This document shows positions 8,053-17,098 of a stretch of 64,000 bases of DNA, in pieces. Numbering within the stretch: the stretch's first letter is position 1; every line of letters starts with the position of its first letter. This DNA is from CAZLAK01 sp964557545 (GTDB taxonomy: Bacteria > Bacillota > Desulfotomaculia > Desulfotomaculales > Pelotomaculaceae). The stretch lies in contig CAZLAK010000006.1 in assembly GCA_964557545.1 (NCBI GenBank), positions 1 through 64,000 on the forward strand, in the 5' to 3' direction. The notes beneath the pieces were generated by a model. The model was given only the letters and a program-made list of their open reading frames with translations, was not told where the DNA came from and did not search any database. A program made the translations under genes and the position numbers.

Positions 8053-9039
8053 TCACCTTCCGCCCCTGTACAGACACCACGGCTCTTCGGCCATATAGTT
8101 GCCGTAGTAAAAGTAGGCGCGGGCGCGGCACCCGCCGCAGATTTTCTTAAAGGCGCAGGTGCCGCACGCGCCGCTGTATTCTTCCGTGCGTAGAATACGG
8201 AACACTTCTGTATTTTTCCATATTTCGGCAAATAACTGCTCCCGGATATTGCCCGCCTGTATTTCTAAGTAGGCACAGGGCTGGACAAAACCGCGGGGAG
8301 TAATGATGCAGTAGGATATCCCTGCCAGGCAGCCCTTGGTGTAACGCGTTTTAACCCCCATCTGGACGGCAATTCTCATGAACTGCGGGGCGCAGGTCGG
8401 TTTTAATTCAATGGGCACTTCCTGCTGTTTAATAATAATCCGGCGCAAAAGCTCTTCGTACTGTTCCTCCTTAAGCGTGTCTTTTTCGATATCCACTGCC
8501 CGCCCCGTGGGTACTAAGAAAAAAATATGGTGGGCCACTGCCCCCAGGGATACGGCCAGGTCAGTAATGCGCTCGAGTTCCCGCCAGTTCCACTTCATTA
8601 CGGTAGTGTGCACCTGGAAAGGCAGGCCCGCTTCCCGGCAGGCCCGCATGCCCTCCACCGCAGCTTTCCAGGCCCCGGGGGTAGAGCGGAAATCGTCGTG
8701 ACTTTTAGGATTTGTGCTGTCCAGGCTGATGCCCATTACTGAGGCTCCTGCTCTTTTTAGTTTCCTGGCCAGTTCACCGGTAATGAGGGTACCGTTGGTG
8801 CCGAATACCGGGCGCATCCCCAACTTGCCGGCATGCTCTACCAGGTAGAGGATGTCTTCGCGCAACAAAGGCTCACCGCCGCTGAAAATCATTATTTTAA
8901 AGCCCTGGCCAGCAACTTGTTCAATGAGGCTTACACCTTCTTCAGTTGAAAGCTCCCCGCCGGCCCGCTCTCCGGCATCGCGGTAACAGTGGCGGCAGTA
9001 TAAATTACAGGCATTGGTAGTATTCCAGGAAACGATCAC
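8053..9039 (-). CDS. ahbD: Heme synthase AhbD (radical SAM, SPASM)
   Basis: A radical SAM protein of about 328 residues that oxidatively decarboxylates the two propionates of Fe-coproporphyrin III to the vinyl groups of heme. The N-terminal cluster motif CNLYCRHC follows SWNTTNA, and a C-terminal SPASM-like set of cysteines ends in CGGCRARAYFYYGNYMAEE, a segment I recognise from AhbD/NirJ2 proteins. The frame opens at 9066, but the GTG at 9039 overlaps the hemB stop as GTGA, with AGGAGGGG 11 bases upstream, so translational coupling to hemB is likely. Which of the two radical SAM genes is AhbC and which AhbD is assigned from these end motifs. Confidence 0.9.
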   Translation of the reverse strand: MIVSWNTTNACNLYCRHCYRDAGERAGGELSTEEGVSLIEQVAGQGFKIMIFSGGEPLLREDILYLVEHAGKLGMRPVFGTNGTLITGELARKLKRAGASVMGISLDSTNPKSHDDFRSTPGAWKAAVEGMRACREAGLPFQVHTTVMKWNWRELERITDLAVSLGAVAHHIFFLVPTGRAVDIEKDTLKEEQYEELLRRIIIKQQEVPIELKPTCAPQFMRIAVQMGVKTRYTKGCLAGISYCIITPRGFVQPCAYLEIQAGNIREQLFAEIWKNTEVFRILRTEEYSGACGTCAFKKICGGCRARAYFYYGNYMAEEPWCLYRGGR

Positions 9040-10025
9040 GTGCTTATGCGCCCCTCCTTCAGCCACCTGGCCACTTCTTTGGCGTGGTAGGTGATAATGA
9101 TATCGGCCCCTGCTCTTTTTATGCTGGTTAATATTTCCATTACAATACGCTGTTCGTCAATCCAGCCCAGACGGGCAGCGGCTTTGACCATACTGTACTC
9201 GGCGCTCACGTTGTAAGCCGCCAAGGGGTAGCCGGTCTCTTCTTTGACCGTTTTCACCACGTCAAGATAGGCCAGGGCCGGCTTCACCATAATGATGTCT
9301 GCCCCTTCTTCTATGTCCAGCCAGGCTTCGCGCAGTGCCTCGTCTGCATTAGCCGGGTCCATCTGATAGCTCTTCCGGTCTCCGAACTGCGGGGCGGAAT
9401 CGGCCGCCTCGCGGAAAGGCCCGTAAAAGGCCGAGGCGTACTTGGCCGAGTAAGCCATGATGGGCAAATGGCTAAAGCCGGCCTCGTCGAGGGCCCGGCG
9501 GATAGCCCCTACCCTGCCGTCCATCATATCGGAAGGCGCTACCATATCGGCACCCGCCTCGGCGTGCGAAACGGCGGTGCGGGCCAGAAGCTCTAAAGTG
9601 GAGTCATTTTCCACCCGTCCGTCTTTGACTACCCCGCAGTGGCCGTGACTTGTGTACTCACAAAGACATACATCTGTAATTACCAGCAGTTCGGGAAAAG
9701 CGCTTTTCACTGCCCGTACGGCCCTTTGCACTATTCCGTCTCTTGCGTAAGCGGATGTCCCCAATTCATCCTTGTGACGCGGGAGGCCGAAGAGTATGAC
9801 AGCCGGTACACCCAAATTTGCCGCCTCTTCTGCTTCTTTGAGCAGTCCTTCTATTGAGTGGTTGTACACGCCGGGCATGGATGAAACGGGTTTTGATTCG
9901 GTTAGGCCTTCGGCAACAAAGAGGGGGTAAACCAGTTCGTCGACCGCCAGGCGGGTTTCCCTGACCAGCCGGCGCAGTGTTTCACAGGACCTCAGCCGCC
10001 GCGGCCGCTGCACGGGGTAAGGCAC
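9036..10025 (-). CDS. hemB: Delta-aminolevulinic acid dehydratase (porphobilinogen synthase)
   Basis: A 329-residue enzyme of normal length that condenses two 5-aminolevulinate molecules into porphobilinogen. The two active-site lysines are visible: AYSAKYASAFYGPF (Lys195) and MVKPALAYLDV (Lys248, which forms the Schiff base). DVCLCEYTSHGHCG near residue 125 carries the three cysteines of the zinc-dependent type. GTG start with a GAGAGGTG site. It lies between ahbC and ahbD in the heme operon, so early and late heme steps are interleaved here. Confidence 0.96.
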   Translation of the reverse strand: MPYPVQRPRRLRSCETLRRLVRETRLAVDELVYPLFVAEGLTESKPVSSMPGVYNHSIEGLLKEAEEAANLGVPAVILFGLPRHKDELGTSAYARDGIVQRAVRAVKSAFPELLVITDVCLCEYTSHGHCGVVKDGRVENDSTLELLARTAVSHAEAGADMVAPSDMMDGRVGAIRRALDEAGFSHLPIMAYSAKYASAFYGPFREAADSAPQFGDRKSYQMDPANADEALREAWLDIEEGADIIMVKPALAYLDVVKTVKEETGYPLAAYNVSAEYSMVKAAARLGWIDEQRIVMEILTSIKRAGADIIITYHAKEVARWLKEGRIST

Positions 10026-10038
10026 GGAATTTCACCTC

Positions 10039-11214
10039 TCATCCCAGTCCTATTTCTTCATCTGTCAGGTAGCAGGCGGGGTCGGATTCCCAGAAGTCGC
10101 CCGTTATTGCTTCGGCCCTGGCCCGGAAATTGCCGTTGCAGATATCCAGCCAACGGCAGGCGGCGCAGCGGCCTTTTAAAAGCGGGCGGCGGTTTTTTAA
10201 GCCGGCCATGATGGGGTGGGATGTGTCAGTCCAAATTGCGCCAAAGCTTTTCTCTTTTACGTTGCCGAAAGTATAGTTTTGTGTAAATTGATCCGGGTGA
10301 ACGTTGCCGTACCAGTCCACCGCTCCTATGGCCATACCGCTGCGGTTGCCGCCGTTTAACTTGAGCAGGGCTAAAGCCTCTTCTGCCCGGGAGGGCAGGT
10401 TCTTTTTAAGCCAGAGGTAGGTGAAGGCGCCGTCGGCGTGGTTGTCTACGGTAAGAACCTCTTTTTCCAGGCCGCGCCGGCAAAAGTCGTAGGTGCGTTC
10501 CAAAATTGTCTCCATTACGGCGCGCGTCTCATCACGGGTTATGTCTTCCTCTTTCATTTTCCCGCCCCGGCCCGTGTAAACCAGGTGGTAGAAGCACACT
10601 CTAGGGATATTCTCTTCTTCCACCAGGTCAAAGATGGCGCTTACCTCTTTGTAGTTGTGCTTGTTGATAGTAAAGCGCAAGCCCACTCTTTGCCCCAATT
10701 CCAGACATTTCCTAATACCGCGCAAGGCAGCCGCAAAGGCTCCCTTCCTTCCCCGAAAGTGGTCGTTGGTTTCCTCAAGGCCGTCCAAGCTTATACCGAT
10801 GTAACCGGTGCCGGCGCTTTTTAACTCTCTAATTGTACTTTCGTCCAGCAGTGTGCCGTTAGAAGAAATAGTTGGCCTTATGCCATGATGGGAAGCGTGG
10901 GCAACTAGTTCGACCAGGTCGTCTCTTAGGAGCGGTTCGCCGCCGGAAAAAAGAATTACCGGTACGTTAAATGCCGCCAGGTCTTCGATGAAGCGGCGGG
11001 CTTCTCCTGTGGACAGCTCTCCTGAATAAGACCTGTCCTCGGAGCTGGAATAGCAGTGGAGGCACTTTAAATTGCACCTTTGCGTGCAGTTCCAGACCAC
11101 CACGGGACCGCGCCCGCGCCCGGTGCCGTGGGGATAAGAACGCGCGTCTTCGCTGTAACGGAGGGTGTCGCCGAAGTACTGGCTTCCGCCAATTAATTTC
11201 GTTATGCTTATCAT
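10039..11214 (-). CDS. ahbC: 12,18-didecarboxysiroheme deacetylase AhbC (radical SAM)
   Basis: A 391-residue radical SAM/SPASM protein. AhbC removes the acetate side chains of didecarboxysiroheme to leave methyl groups, forming Fe-coproporphyrin III. The N-terminus MISITKLIGGSQYFGDTLRY and the cluster motif CNLKCLHC after VVVWNCTQR are typical of AhbC/NirJ1, as is the ending region CAACRWLDICNGNFRARAEA with its extra-cluster cysteines. It starts at an ATG ten bases after the cobA-hemD stop, behind AAAAGGTG. The assignment against AhbD is supported by the longer N-terminus and the CNGNFRARAE segment. Confidence 0.9.
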   Translation of the reverse strand: MISITKLIGGSQYFGDTLRYSEDARSYPHGTGRGRGPVVVWNCTQRCNLKCLHCYSSSEDRSYSGELSTGEARRFIEDLAAFNVPVILFSGGEPLLRDDLVELVAHASHHGIRPTISSNGTLLDESTIRELKSAGTGYIGISLDGLEETNDHFRGRKGAFAAALRGIRKCLELGQRVGLRFTINKHNYKEVSAIFDLVEEENIPRVCFYHLVYTGRGGKMKEEDITRDETRAVMETILERTYDFCRRGLEKEVLTVDNHADGAFTYLWLKKNLPSRAEEALALLKLNGGNRSGMAIGAVDWYGNVHPDQFTQNYTFGNVKEKSFGAIWTDTSHPIMAGLKNRRPLLKGRCAACRWLDICNGNFRARAEAITGDFWESDPACYLTDEEIGLG

Positions 11215-11223
11215 TTAAAAAAA

Positions 11224-12756
11224 TCACACCTTTTGAAAGTATTCTGCCATAGCTTTTACGAGTCCCTCTGCGGTGTGCTCTTTGGCCACGATGTCCGGCA
11301 CAATACCCAGTTGTTCGGCTGTGCCGGCGGTGACCGGCCCAATGCAGGCCACGCGCGTAAGCCTGTTGAGCGTAGCGGGATCTATGCCGGTGATTTCCAC
11401 AAAATTGCGTACGGTAGAGGAACTAGTAAATGTAACCACATCTATTTTCCCGGCTTGAAGCATGTGGATCGAGTCCTGGCCGTCCGGCTTTCCTGCTCCG
11501 GCGGGTTTTACAGTCCGGTAGGCCGTTACTTCCACCACCTCGGCCCCCGTTTCCCTCAAGGAACGGGCCAGAGAAGGAGGAGCTATATCGGCCCGCGGCA
11601 GGAGTACCCTGTCGCCGGCGCTGACCAACTTTAAGAGCAGGCTGGCTACCTCTTCTGCCCTGTACTCACCGGGCATGCAGTCCGCCGCTATACCGTAATT
11701 CTTTAGAGCTTGTGCCGTTTTAGGGCCTATGGAGCAGACACGCGCTGAAAAAAGACGGCGCGTGTCGTACCCTAGGTCAAAAAGTCTTTTAAAGAAATAG
11801 TTCACTCCATTGGCACTGGTAAAAACCACCCACCTAAAGGACGGCAGTTCCTCAATAGCCCGGTCTAGGGGTTCGAAATTTTCTGGGGCGGTTATCTCGA
11901 TAGCGGGGAGTGCCAGGACTTCGCAGCCCAATTCCCTTAGTTTTTCGCTCAGTGTGCCGGCCTGTTCCCAGGGCCGGGTGACCAGCACTTTCATCCCAAA
12001 AAGCGGCTTTTTCTCAAACCAGTTGAGCTCTTCCCTTAAAGAAACTACCTCCCCTACAATGATGACAGCCGGGTTTTTCAGGCCGGTGCTTTGGGCTTTT
12101 TGCACAATATCTGCCAGTGTCCCCGTTACCGTTTTTTGTCCAGCGGTAGTCCCCCACATAATAACGGCCGCCGGCGTGGAGTGAGGTCGGCCGTTCTCTA
12201 AGAGTTTACTTACAATACCGGGAAGGTTAGCCATGCCCATTAAAAAGACGAGGGTATCAGTGCCGGTCGCAATTTTGCTCCAGTCAATGCTGGAAGACTC
12301 TTTGGCCGGGTCTTCGTTGCCGGTGATAATGCCCAATGTAGAAGCAGATTTTCTGTGAGTAACGGGTATGCCGGCGTAGGCCGGCGCAGCAACGGCAGAT
12401 GTGACACCCGGTACTACCTCGAAGGGTACGCCGGCGCGGGCTAAAGCCTGGGCCTCTTCTCCACCCCGCCCAAAGACAAACGGGTCTCCCCCTTTTAGAC
12501 GTGCAACTGTTTTCCCGGCACGCGCTTTTTCTACTATCAATTCGTTTATTTCTGCCTGCTTTAATGTGTGACCGGCCGGTGACTTGCCGGCATAAATGAA
12601 CTCGGCTCCGGCCTTGGCAAAGGACAGCAGCTCTTTTCCCGCCAGCCGGTCGTAAACAATAACGTCGGCCTTTTTGATGCATTCCAAGCCCTTTACGGTA
12701 ATGAGCCCGGGGTCTCCCGGACCGGCACCTACTAAGTAAACCTTGCCTTTAATCAC
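11224..12756 (-). CDS. cobA-hemD: Fused uroporphyrinogen-III C-methyltransferase / uroporphyrinogen-III synthase
   Basis: A bifunctional protein of about 510 residues. The first half (about residues 1-245) is a SAM-dependent uroporphyrinogen methyltransferase: VYLVGAGPGDPGLITVKG at the start, then KGGDPFVFGRGGEEA. The second half (about 255-510) is HemD, which closes hydroxymethylbilane to uroporphyrinogen III. Together they make precorrin-2. Such CobA-HemD fusions are frequent in clostridia. The GTG at 12756 has GAAGG upstream and overlaps the hemC stop; an ATG two codons earlier has its ribosome site directly against it, so GTG is preferred. No separate hemE is in the operon, fitting the siroheme route to heme. 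Confidence 0.93.
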   Translation of the reverse strand: MIKGKVYLVGAGPGDPGLITVKGLECIKKADVIVYDRLAGKELLSFAKAGAEFIYAGKSPAGHTLKQAEINELIVEKARAGKTVARLKGGDPFVFGRGGEEAQALARAGVPFEVVPGVTSAVAAPAYAGIPVTHRKSASTLGIITGNEDPAKESSSIDWSKIATGTDTLVFLMGMANLPGIVSKLLENGRPHSTPAAVIMWGTTAGQKTVTGTLADIVQKAQSTGLKNPAVIIVGEVVSLREELNWFEKKPLFGMKVLVTRPWEQAGTLSEKLRELGCEVLALPAIEITAPENFEPLDRAIEELPSFRWVVFTSANGVNYFFKRLFDLGYDTRRLFSARVCSIGPKTAQALKNYGIAADCMPGEYRAEEVASLLLKLVSAGDRVLLPRADIAPPSLARSLRETGAEVVEVTAYRTVKPAGAGKPDGQDSIHMLQAGKIDVVTFTSSSTVRNFVEITGIDPATLNRLTRVACIGPVTAGTAEQLGIVPDIVAKEHTAEGLVKAMAEYFQKV

Positions 12757-13687
12757 GGACATCCTTCTCTCTAAGGCAACGCAATATTTCACCGGCTCCC
12801 TTTTCCAGCATGGTCTTGGCCAGAGCAGCGCCCGCTGCCTCTGGCTGGCACGGGCTGCTGTCTGTCTTTTGGCGCAGGAAATTTTTGCCTTCTAAGTCAG
12901 AGACTACTCCCTCTAAGATGAGTTTTTGGCCGTTAATCCTTCCTAAAACTCCAATAGGCACCTGACAGCCGCCTTCCAAACACCTTAAAAAGGCCCTCTC
13001 TGCCTCTACTTCTAACCGTGACTCTAGGTGGTCAAGTCTTTTCACCAGTTCCAGTACTTCTTTATCGTCACAAGGAACTTCTATGGCGATTGCTCCCTGA
13101 CCGGCCGCCGGTAGGCAAATTTCCAGCGGTATATTTTCGGTAATCAAATTTTCCCAGTTCATCCGGCGGATGCCGGCATAGGCCAGCACCACAGCCTCAA
13201 GACTTTCCTCTTTCAGCTTGCGCAGCCTGGTATTGATATTTCCCCTCAAGTCAGCGATAGTCAGGTCGGGGCGGTAATGGAGGAGCTGGGCCCGCCGCCG
13301 CAGGCTGCTCGTGCCCACCCTAGCGCCCGCGGGCAACTCTGCCAGTTTTTTGTTGTCGCGGGATACCAGCACATCTCCCGGGTAATCCCGCTTTAATACT
13401 GCTCCTACGGTTAAACCCTCCGGCAGTTCGGTTGGCAGGTCCTTCATGCTGTGCACGGCCATGTGGATCTCACCCCGAAGCATGGCCAGTTCAAGCTCTT
13501 TGGTAAAAAGACCTTTCCCGCCTATTCTGGCCAGTGGTACGTCTGTAATTTTGTCTCCCTTGGTCTTAATGCCCACTATCCGGTAGCTGTAATGGGGGCA
13601 AACCTTCATTAGCTCTTCTACCACTGTGCGGGCCTGCCACATGGCCAGCGCGCTTTCCCTGCTGCCGACAATAATTTCTTTTTTCAT
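12749..13687 (-). CDS. hemC: Hydroxymethylbilane synthase (porphobilinogen deaminase)
   Basis: A 312-residue enzyme that polymerises four porphobilinogens into hydroxymethylbilane. GSRESALAMWQARTV at the N-terminus, HSMKDLPTELPEG and GTSSLRRRAQL (the substrate-binding arginines) are intact, and LEGGCQVPIGV carries the cysteine (residue 241) that binds the dipyrromethane cofactor. ATG start. It sits 32 bases after hemA and overlaps cobA-hemD by a few bases in the heme operon. Confidence 0.96.
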   Translation of the reverse strand: MKKEIIVGSRESALAMWQARTVVEELMKVCPHYSYRIVGIKTKGDKITDVPLARIGGKGLFTKELELAMLRGEIHMAVHSMKDLPTELPEGLTVGAVLKRDYPGDVLVSRDNKKLAELPAGARVGTSSLRRRAQLLHYRPDLTIADLRGNINTRLRKLKEESLEAVVLAYAGIRRMNWENLITENIPLEICLPAAGQGAIAIEVPCDDKEVLELVKRLDHLESRLEVEAERAFLRCLEGGCQVPIGVLGRINGQKLILEGVVSDLEGKNFLRQKTDSSPCQPEAAGAALAKTMLEKGAGEILRCLREKDVRD

Positions 13688-13719
13688 GGCCTCGTATGCG
13701 TGCTTCCTTCCTTAAGTCT

Positions 13720-15054
13720 CTAAACTTTCACTGTTTCCAAAATCATTTCTTGTTCGTGGGGAGTAATTTTCTTTTTAGGCTTTTGGCCGGGGATTTCTAA
13801 ATCGAACAGGTTCTGCAGTATTTCTGTGTAGAGATGACCCTCTGTGGTCAAGGCGTACTGCTTTATTTTGGTTATGGGCACGTGAAGGATCTGGTTTACT
13901 ATGGAATTGGCCAGTGTAGTAATTACTTTGCGGTCGTGTTCAGATATGTGGCCGAGCCGGTTAAAAGCCCTCTCCAGTTCTTTTTGCTTGATTTCTTCTC
14001 CCCATTTTTTTAAGGCGGCAATGGTGGGCACGGCAAATTGCACGGACAGCCACTTCATAAATTCGTCCAGTTCTTCTTCAATTATCTCCTCGGCTCTCAC
14101 GGCTGCTCTTTTTCTTTCGGCTAAATTGCGATCAACAGTTGCTTTTAAATCGTCGATATCGAGTAGAGTTACCCCCCCTAATGTGGAAACGCTGACTTCA
14201 ATGTCGCGCGGCACGGCAATATCTACCATAAAAAGGGGCCTGTTGTTTCTCTTTTCCATTATCTTTTTCATTGGCTCGAACTTTATTACACAGTGGGAGG
14301 CAGCCGTACAGCTGATCACTATGTCTGCTTCTTCTATACAGCTGTAAAGCTCGTCAAACCTTGCTGCCCTGCCGTTAAACTGGGCGGCAAGACGGACCGC
14401 CCGGTCGTACGAACGGTTGGAGACTATGATTCCCTTTACGCCGCTGGCCACCAGGTGTTTGGCAGTGAGCTCGCTCATCTTGCCCGCCCCGACAATCAGC
14501 ACATTTTTGTTCTCCAGGCAACCTAAGTGCTCTTTAGCCAGTTCCACGGTGGCGTAGCTTATCGACACCGGGTTTTGGTCAATGCCGGTTTCCGTTCTCA
14601 CCCTTTTGCCCACTGTAATAGCCTGCTGGAACAGCGTGTTGAGCACCCGGTTAGATGCGCCCGTTTCTACTGCCCTCTGGTAGGCAGACTTAACCTGGCC
14701 CAAAATTTGAGTTTCTCCCAGCAGCATTGAATCTAAGCCGGCAGCCACGCGAAAAATATGGCGGATGGTATCGTAAAGGGTGTGGCAATAAGTATAATTT
14801 TTTATTTCGGATATATCTGTACCGGAAAACTCGGCCAAAAACCCCCAAATGGTGTTCATTGCTTCATCCATTTCCATGGTGGCCGCATAAACTTCTGTCC
14901 GGTTACAAGTAGAAAGGATGACACAGCCCTCGATTAGGGGGTGGCTTTTTAATTTCAACAGTGCTGCATCCAGAGAACTGCCCTGGAAAGACAGCTTTTC
15001 CCTCACTTCAACCGGCGCTGTCCGGTGGTTAAGACCGACCACCACGATAAGCAT
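13720..15054 (-). CDS. hemA: Glutamyl-tRNA reductase
   Basis: A 444-residue NADPH enzyme that reduces glutamyl-tRNA to glutamate-1-semialdehyde, the first and usually rate-setting step of the C5 route. It begins with VVVGLNHRTAPVEVREKL, and the catalytic cysteine lies at residue 50 in STCNRTEVYA. The NADPH-binding VLIVGAGKMSELTAKHL-type segment is near residue 185, and a C-terminal dimerisation helix follows. The ATG keeps the conserved N-terminus and has AAAGGAG about ten bases upstream. It overlaps the end of the precorrin-2 dehydrogenase gene by 26 bases. Confidence 0.96.
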   Translation of the reverse strand: MLIVVVGLNHRTAPVEVREKLSFQGSSLDAALLKLKSHPLIEGCVILSTCNRTEVYAATMEMDEAMNTIWGFLAEFSGTDISEIKNYTYCHTLYDTIRHIFRVAAGLDSMLLGETQILGQVKSAYQRAVETGASNRVLNTLFQQAITVGKRVRTETGIDQNPVSISYATVELAKEHLGCLENKNVLIVGAGKMSELTAKHLVASGVKGIIVSNRSYDRAVRLAAQFNGRAARFDELYSCIEEADIVISCTAASHCVIKFEPMKKIMEKRNNRPLFMVDIAVPRDIEVSVSTLGGVTLLDIDDLKATVDRNLAERKRAAVRAEEIIEEELDEFMKWLSVQFAVPTIAALKKWGEEIKQKELERAFNRLGHISEHDRKVITTLANSIVNQILHVPITKIKQYALTTEGHLYTEILQNLFDLEIPGQKPKKKITPHEQEMILETVKV

Positions 15055-15670
15055 CCTCCAACCTCTCCTTTACCGCTTTTAAATCCCCTTTATTGAGGAG
15101 CAAAAGCATTTCTCTGTCGACTAGTTTTTCCAACAATTCCTTTCTTTTTTGGAGGTCGGCAACATGCTTGGCTAAGTGTTCCCTCGCCTCATGCAGCATG
15201 TCCACAAACTCGCCGTACTGGGGCCCGATGTATTTTTCCAGTTCCTCGCGCAGCCTTCTGGCCAAAATGGGTGCCTTGCCGTCTGTGGAGATAGCTATAG
15301 TGAGCGGGCCGCGGTGTACAGTAGCCGGTACGTAAAAATTTCCCTTCCGGGGGTCATCTACAATATTGACGAGGATATTCCGGCTTTCACATTCACTGGC
15401 CACACGGGCATTGATCTCCTCCCGGTCAGTAGAGCCGATGACTAGAAATGCGTTTTCTAAGTCCTCGGCGCTAAATTGTCCTTTTTTGTATTCTATTTTA
15501 CCGCTGACCGCTAAAGAAGCCAGCAGCGGGGTAACGCTCGGGCTGACTACTTTAACGCGCGCCCCGCACTTTAAAAGACCCAGCACTTTCCTTTCTGCTA
15601 CCTTGCCGCCCCCTACTACGAGGCACTTTTTGCCTTTAATACTTAAAGAAATTAAATAACGGTCGCCCAA
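15029..15670 (-). CDS. Precorrin-2 dehydrogenase / sirohydrochlorin ferrochelatase-type protein
   Basis: A protein of about 213 residues matching the N-terminal module of CysG or Met8/SirC. LSIKGKKCLVVGGGKVAERK shows the NAD-binding Rossmann start, followed by VIGSTDREEINARV and the DDPRKGNFYVPATVHRGPL segment that carries the catalytic aspartate in this family. It oxidises precorrin-2 to sirohydrochlorin and may also insert iron. The frame opens at 15718, but a TTG at 15670 has AAGGTGA just before it and gives the normal start, so I chose that. Whether it also chelates iron cannot be read from sequence. Confidence 0.88.
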   Translation of the reverse strand: MGDRYLISLSIKGKKCLVVGGGKVAERKVLGLLKCGARVKVVSPSVTPLLASLAVSGKIEYKKGQFSAEDLENAFLVIGSTDREEINARVASECESRNILVNIVDDPRKGNFYVPATVHRGPLTIAISTDGKAPILARRLREELEKYIGPQYGEFVDMLHEAREHLAKHVADLQKRKELLEKLVDREMLLLLNKGDLKAVKERLEDAYRGGRS

Positions 15671-15698
15671 TTTTTCACCTTTTTTCTTTTTTGCCGGT

Positions 15699-16676
15699 TT
15701 AATATTTCCTTTGACCAATAAAATCTGCTGCCGTGCTCAAAGTTTTTCTTGCCGGTATATCGGGTAGAGACCCAAGCTCTTTTTTGGCTTTTTCAATAAA
15801 CCTCCTGGCAATATTAAATGAAAACTCTATAGCCCCGCATTGTTTTATAATTCTTACCGCTTCGTTGACTTCTTCTTCGCTTTTGTCTTCCTTTTTTACC
15901 AAGCGGGAGAGTTTTTCTTTTTCTGCACTGTTAATTAACGCGTATATTACCGGCAGAGTTATAATTCCTTGGCGCAAGTCACTTCCCACAGGTTTTCCTA
16001 GTAAATGACGGTCGGCTGTAATGTCCAGAATATCGTCGGTGATTTGAAAGGCCATACCGATAAAGTGACCGTACCGTCTTAGGGGCAAGTGAATGCTCGG
16101 CGGGGCACCACAGGCTACAGCTCCCAACTGGGCACTGGCGGCAATTAAGAGAGCGGTCTTACATTTTATTCTGTAAAAATAACTCTTCAAGTCCTGGTTT
16201 ACATCGTGAGAAACGGAGATTTGCTGTATTTCCCCCTCGCACATCTTTACGCTGGTGTCGGATAAAACCCGGGAGATAAGAGGGGTATCTTCGTACTTGG
16301 CTATTAAAATAAGCGATTTGGCAAAAAGGTAAGTTCCTATGTGGGTTGAAACGCTGTTTCCCCATAAAGCTTTAACGGTTGGTATACCCCGGCGGGTCAT
16401 AGAAGCATCTACCACATCGTCGTGAACTAGGGTAGCCATGTGAATCAGCTCGAGGGCGACGGCCAGGGGCAAAACTCTTGGGAGGCTGAAATTATAAAAC
16501 TTTGCGCCAAAAAGGCTCAGCGCTGGGCGCAGCCTCTTACCGCCGGCGCTGAGGAGGTGAGTATAAGTATCTGTGAGAAGAGGGTTGGGTGTCTGTACGG
16601 CGGCTTTTAACTCCTCCTCTACTGCCCACAGGTCCTCCTTTATATCTTCAAAAAGCTCGAGCATACTGCACTTCAC
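15699..16676 (-). CDS. hepT: Trans-polyprenyl diphosphate synthase, HepT-like catalytic subunit
   Basis: A 325-residue all-trans prenyl chain elongase. Both aspartate-rich motifs are intact: LVHDDVVDASMTRRG (DDVVD at residues 86-90) and FQITDDILDITAD. GGKRLRPAL near residue 45 completes the isopentenyl diphosphate site. It would make the side chain of menaquinone. The start is either GTG at 16676 or the ATG four codons on. It is the first gene of the heme operon, away from the menaquinone genes at 36-43 kb, where a degenerate second prenyl synthase (42393-43169) resembles the partner subunit HepS. Chain length cannot be deduced. Confidence 0.85.
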   Translation of the reverse strand: MKCSMLELFEDIKEDLWAVEEELKAAVQTPNPLLTDTYTHLLSAGGKRLRPALSLFGAKFYNFSLPRVLPLAVALELIHMATLVHDDVVDASMTRRGIPTVKALWGNSVSTHIGTYLFAKSLILIAKYEDTPLISRVLSDTSVKMCEGEIQQISVSHDVNQDLKSYFYRIKCKTALLIAASAQLGAVACGAPPSIHLPLRRYGHFIGMAFQITDDILDITADRHLLGKPVGSDLRQGIITLPVIYALINSAEKEKLSRLVKKEDKSEEEVNEAVRIIKQCGAIEFSFNIARRFIEKAKKELGSLPDIPARKTLSTAADFIGQRKY

Positions 16677-17044
16677 CGGTCCTGGCTAAAGACATAGAGC
16701 TAAATTTTGTTTAACAAAAATTTTTTCAAAGAAAACATGGCATTTTAGTTAAAACAAAATAAAATTTGTAAAATTTACTACAGTAAAAGAACTTGCGACT
16801 AAAAAAGACAAATATAGGTATTTTTATTTAAATTTTAAAGATTATTTCTACTCATAGCTTATTCTATAGGATATAACAAAATCCTCCCTTTTTTCATGCA
16901 GAAATTAGCTGGAATGTTATGTCGCCGTTAAGCCGGAATTTTAATTAAATTTTAATTGAGTGGTTATAATATTGTACTGCGGCATATTAAATAAGAATTC
17001 TGTTTTCTAAATATTTCTTTATTTTTCTTTCTCGCAGTCTTTCC
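16677..17044. other. AT-rich intergenic stretch without a recognisable gene
   Basis: Nearly 370 bases of AT-rich DNA separate the divergent hepT-heme operon and selC. Apart from the palindrome near hepT and a second short palindrome TTTACTACAGTAAA near 16777, I see nothing coding on either strand. Confidence 0.6.
16705..16719. promoter_or_regulatory. Perfect palindrome upstream of the hepT-heme operon
   Basis: TTTTGTTTAACAAAA is a perfect 7-1-7 palindrome about 30-45 bases before the hepT start, a suitable place for a repressor. It is shorter than the known clostridial Rex site (two TTGTTAA-type halves four bases apart), so no regulator is assigned. Confidence 0.35.
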
Positions 17045-17073
17045 TTGTCTTTATAGTTGCGCGGTGCTATAAT
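17045..17073 (+). promoter_or_regulatory. Promoter of selC
   Basis: TTGTCT (17045-17050) and a perfect TATAAT (17068-17073) are exactly 17 bases apart; transcription would start near 17080, about 20 bases before the mature tRNA. Confidence 0.75.
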
Positions 17074-17098
17074 TTTTATTGAGTTTTGTGTTCTTTTT

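Noticed and set aside
8048..8131. N-terminal extension of AhbA into ahbD.
   Set aside because: Arginine-rich and unlike the family; the GTG at 8047 has the ribosome site.
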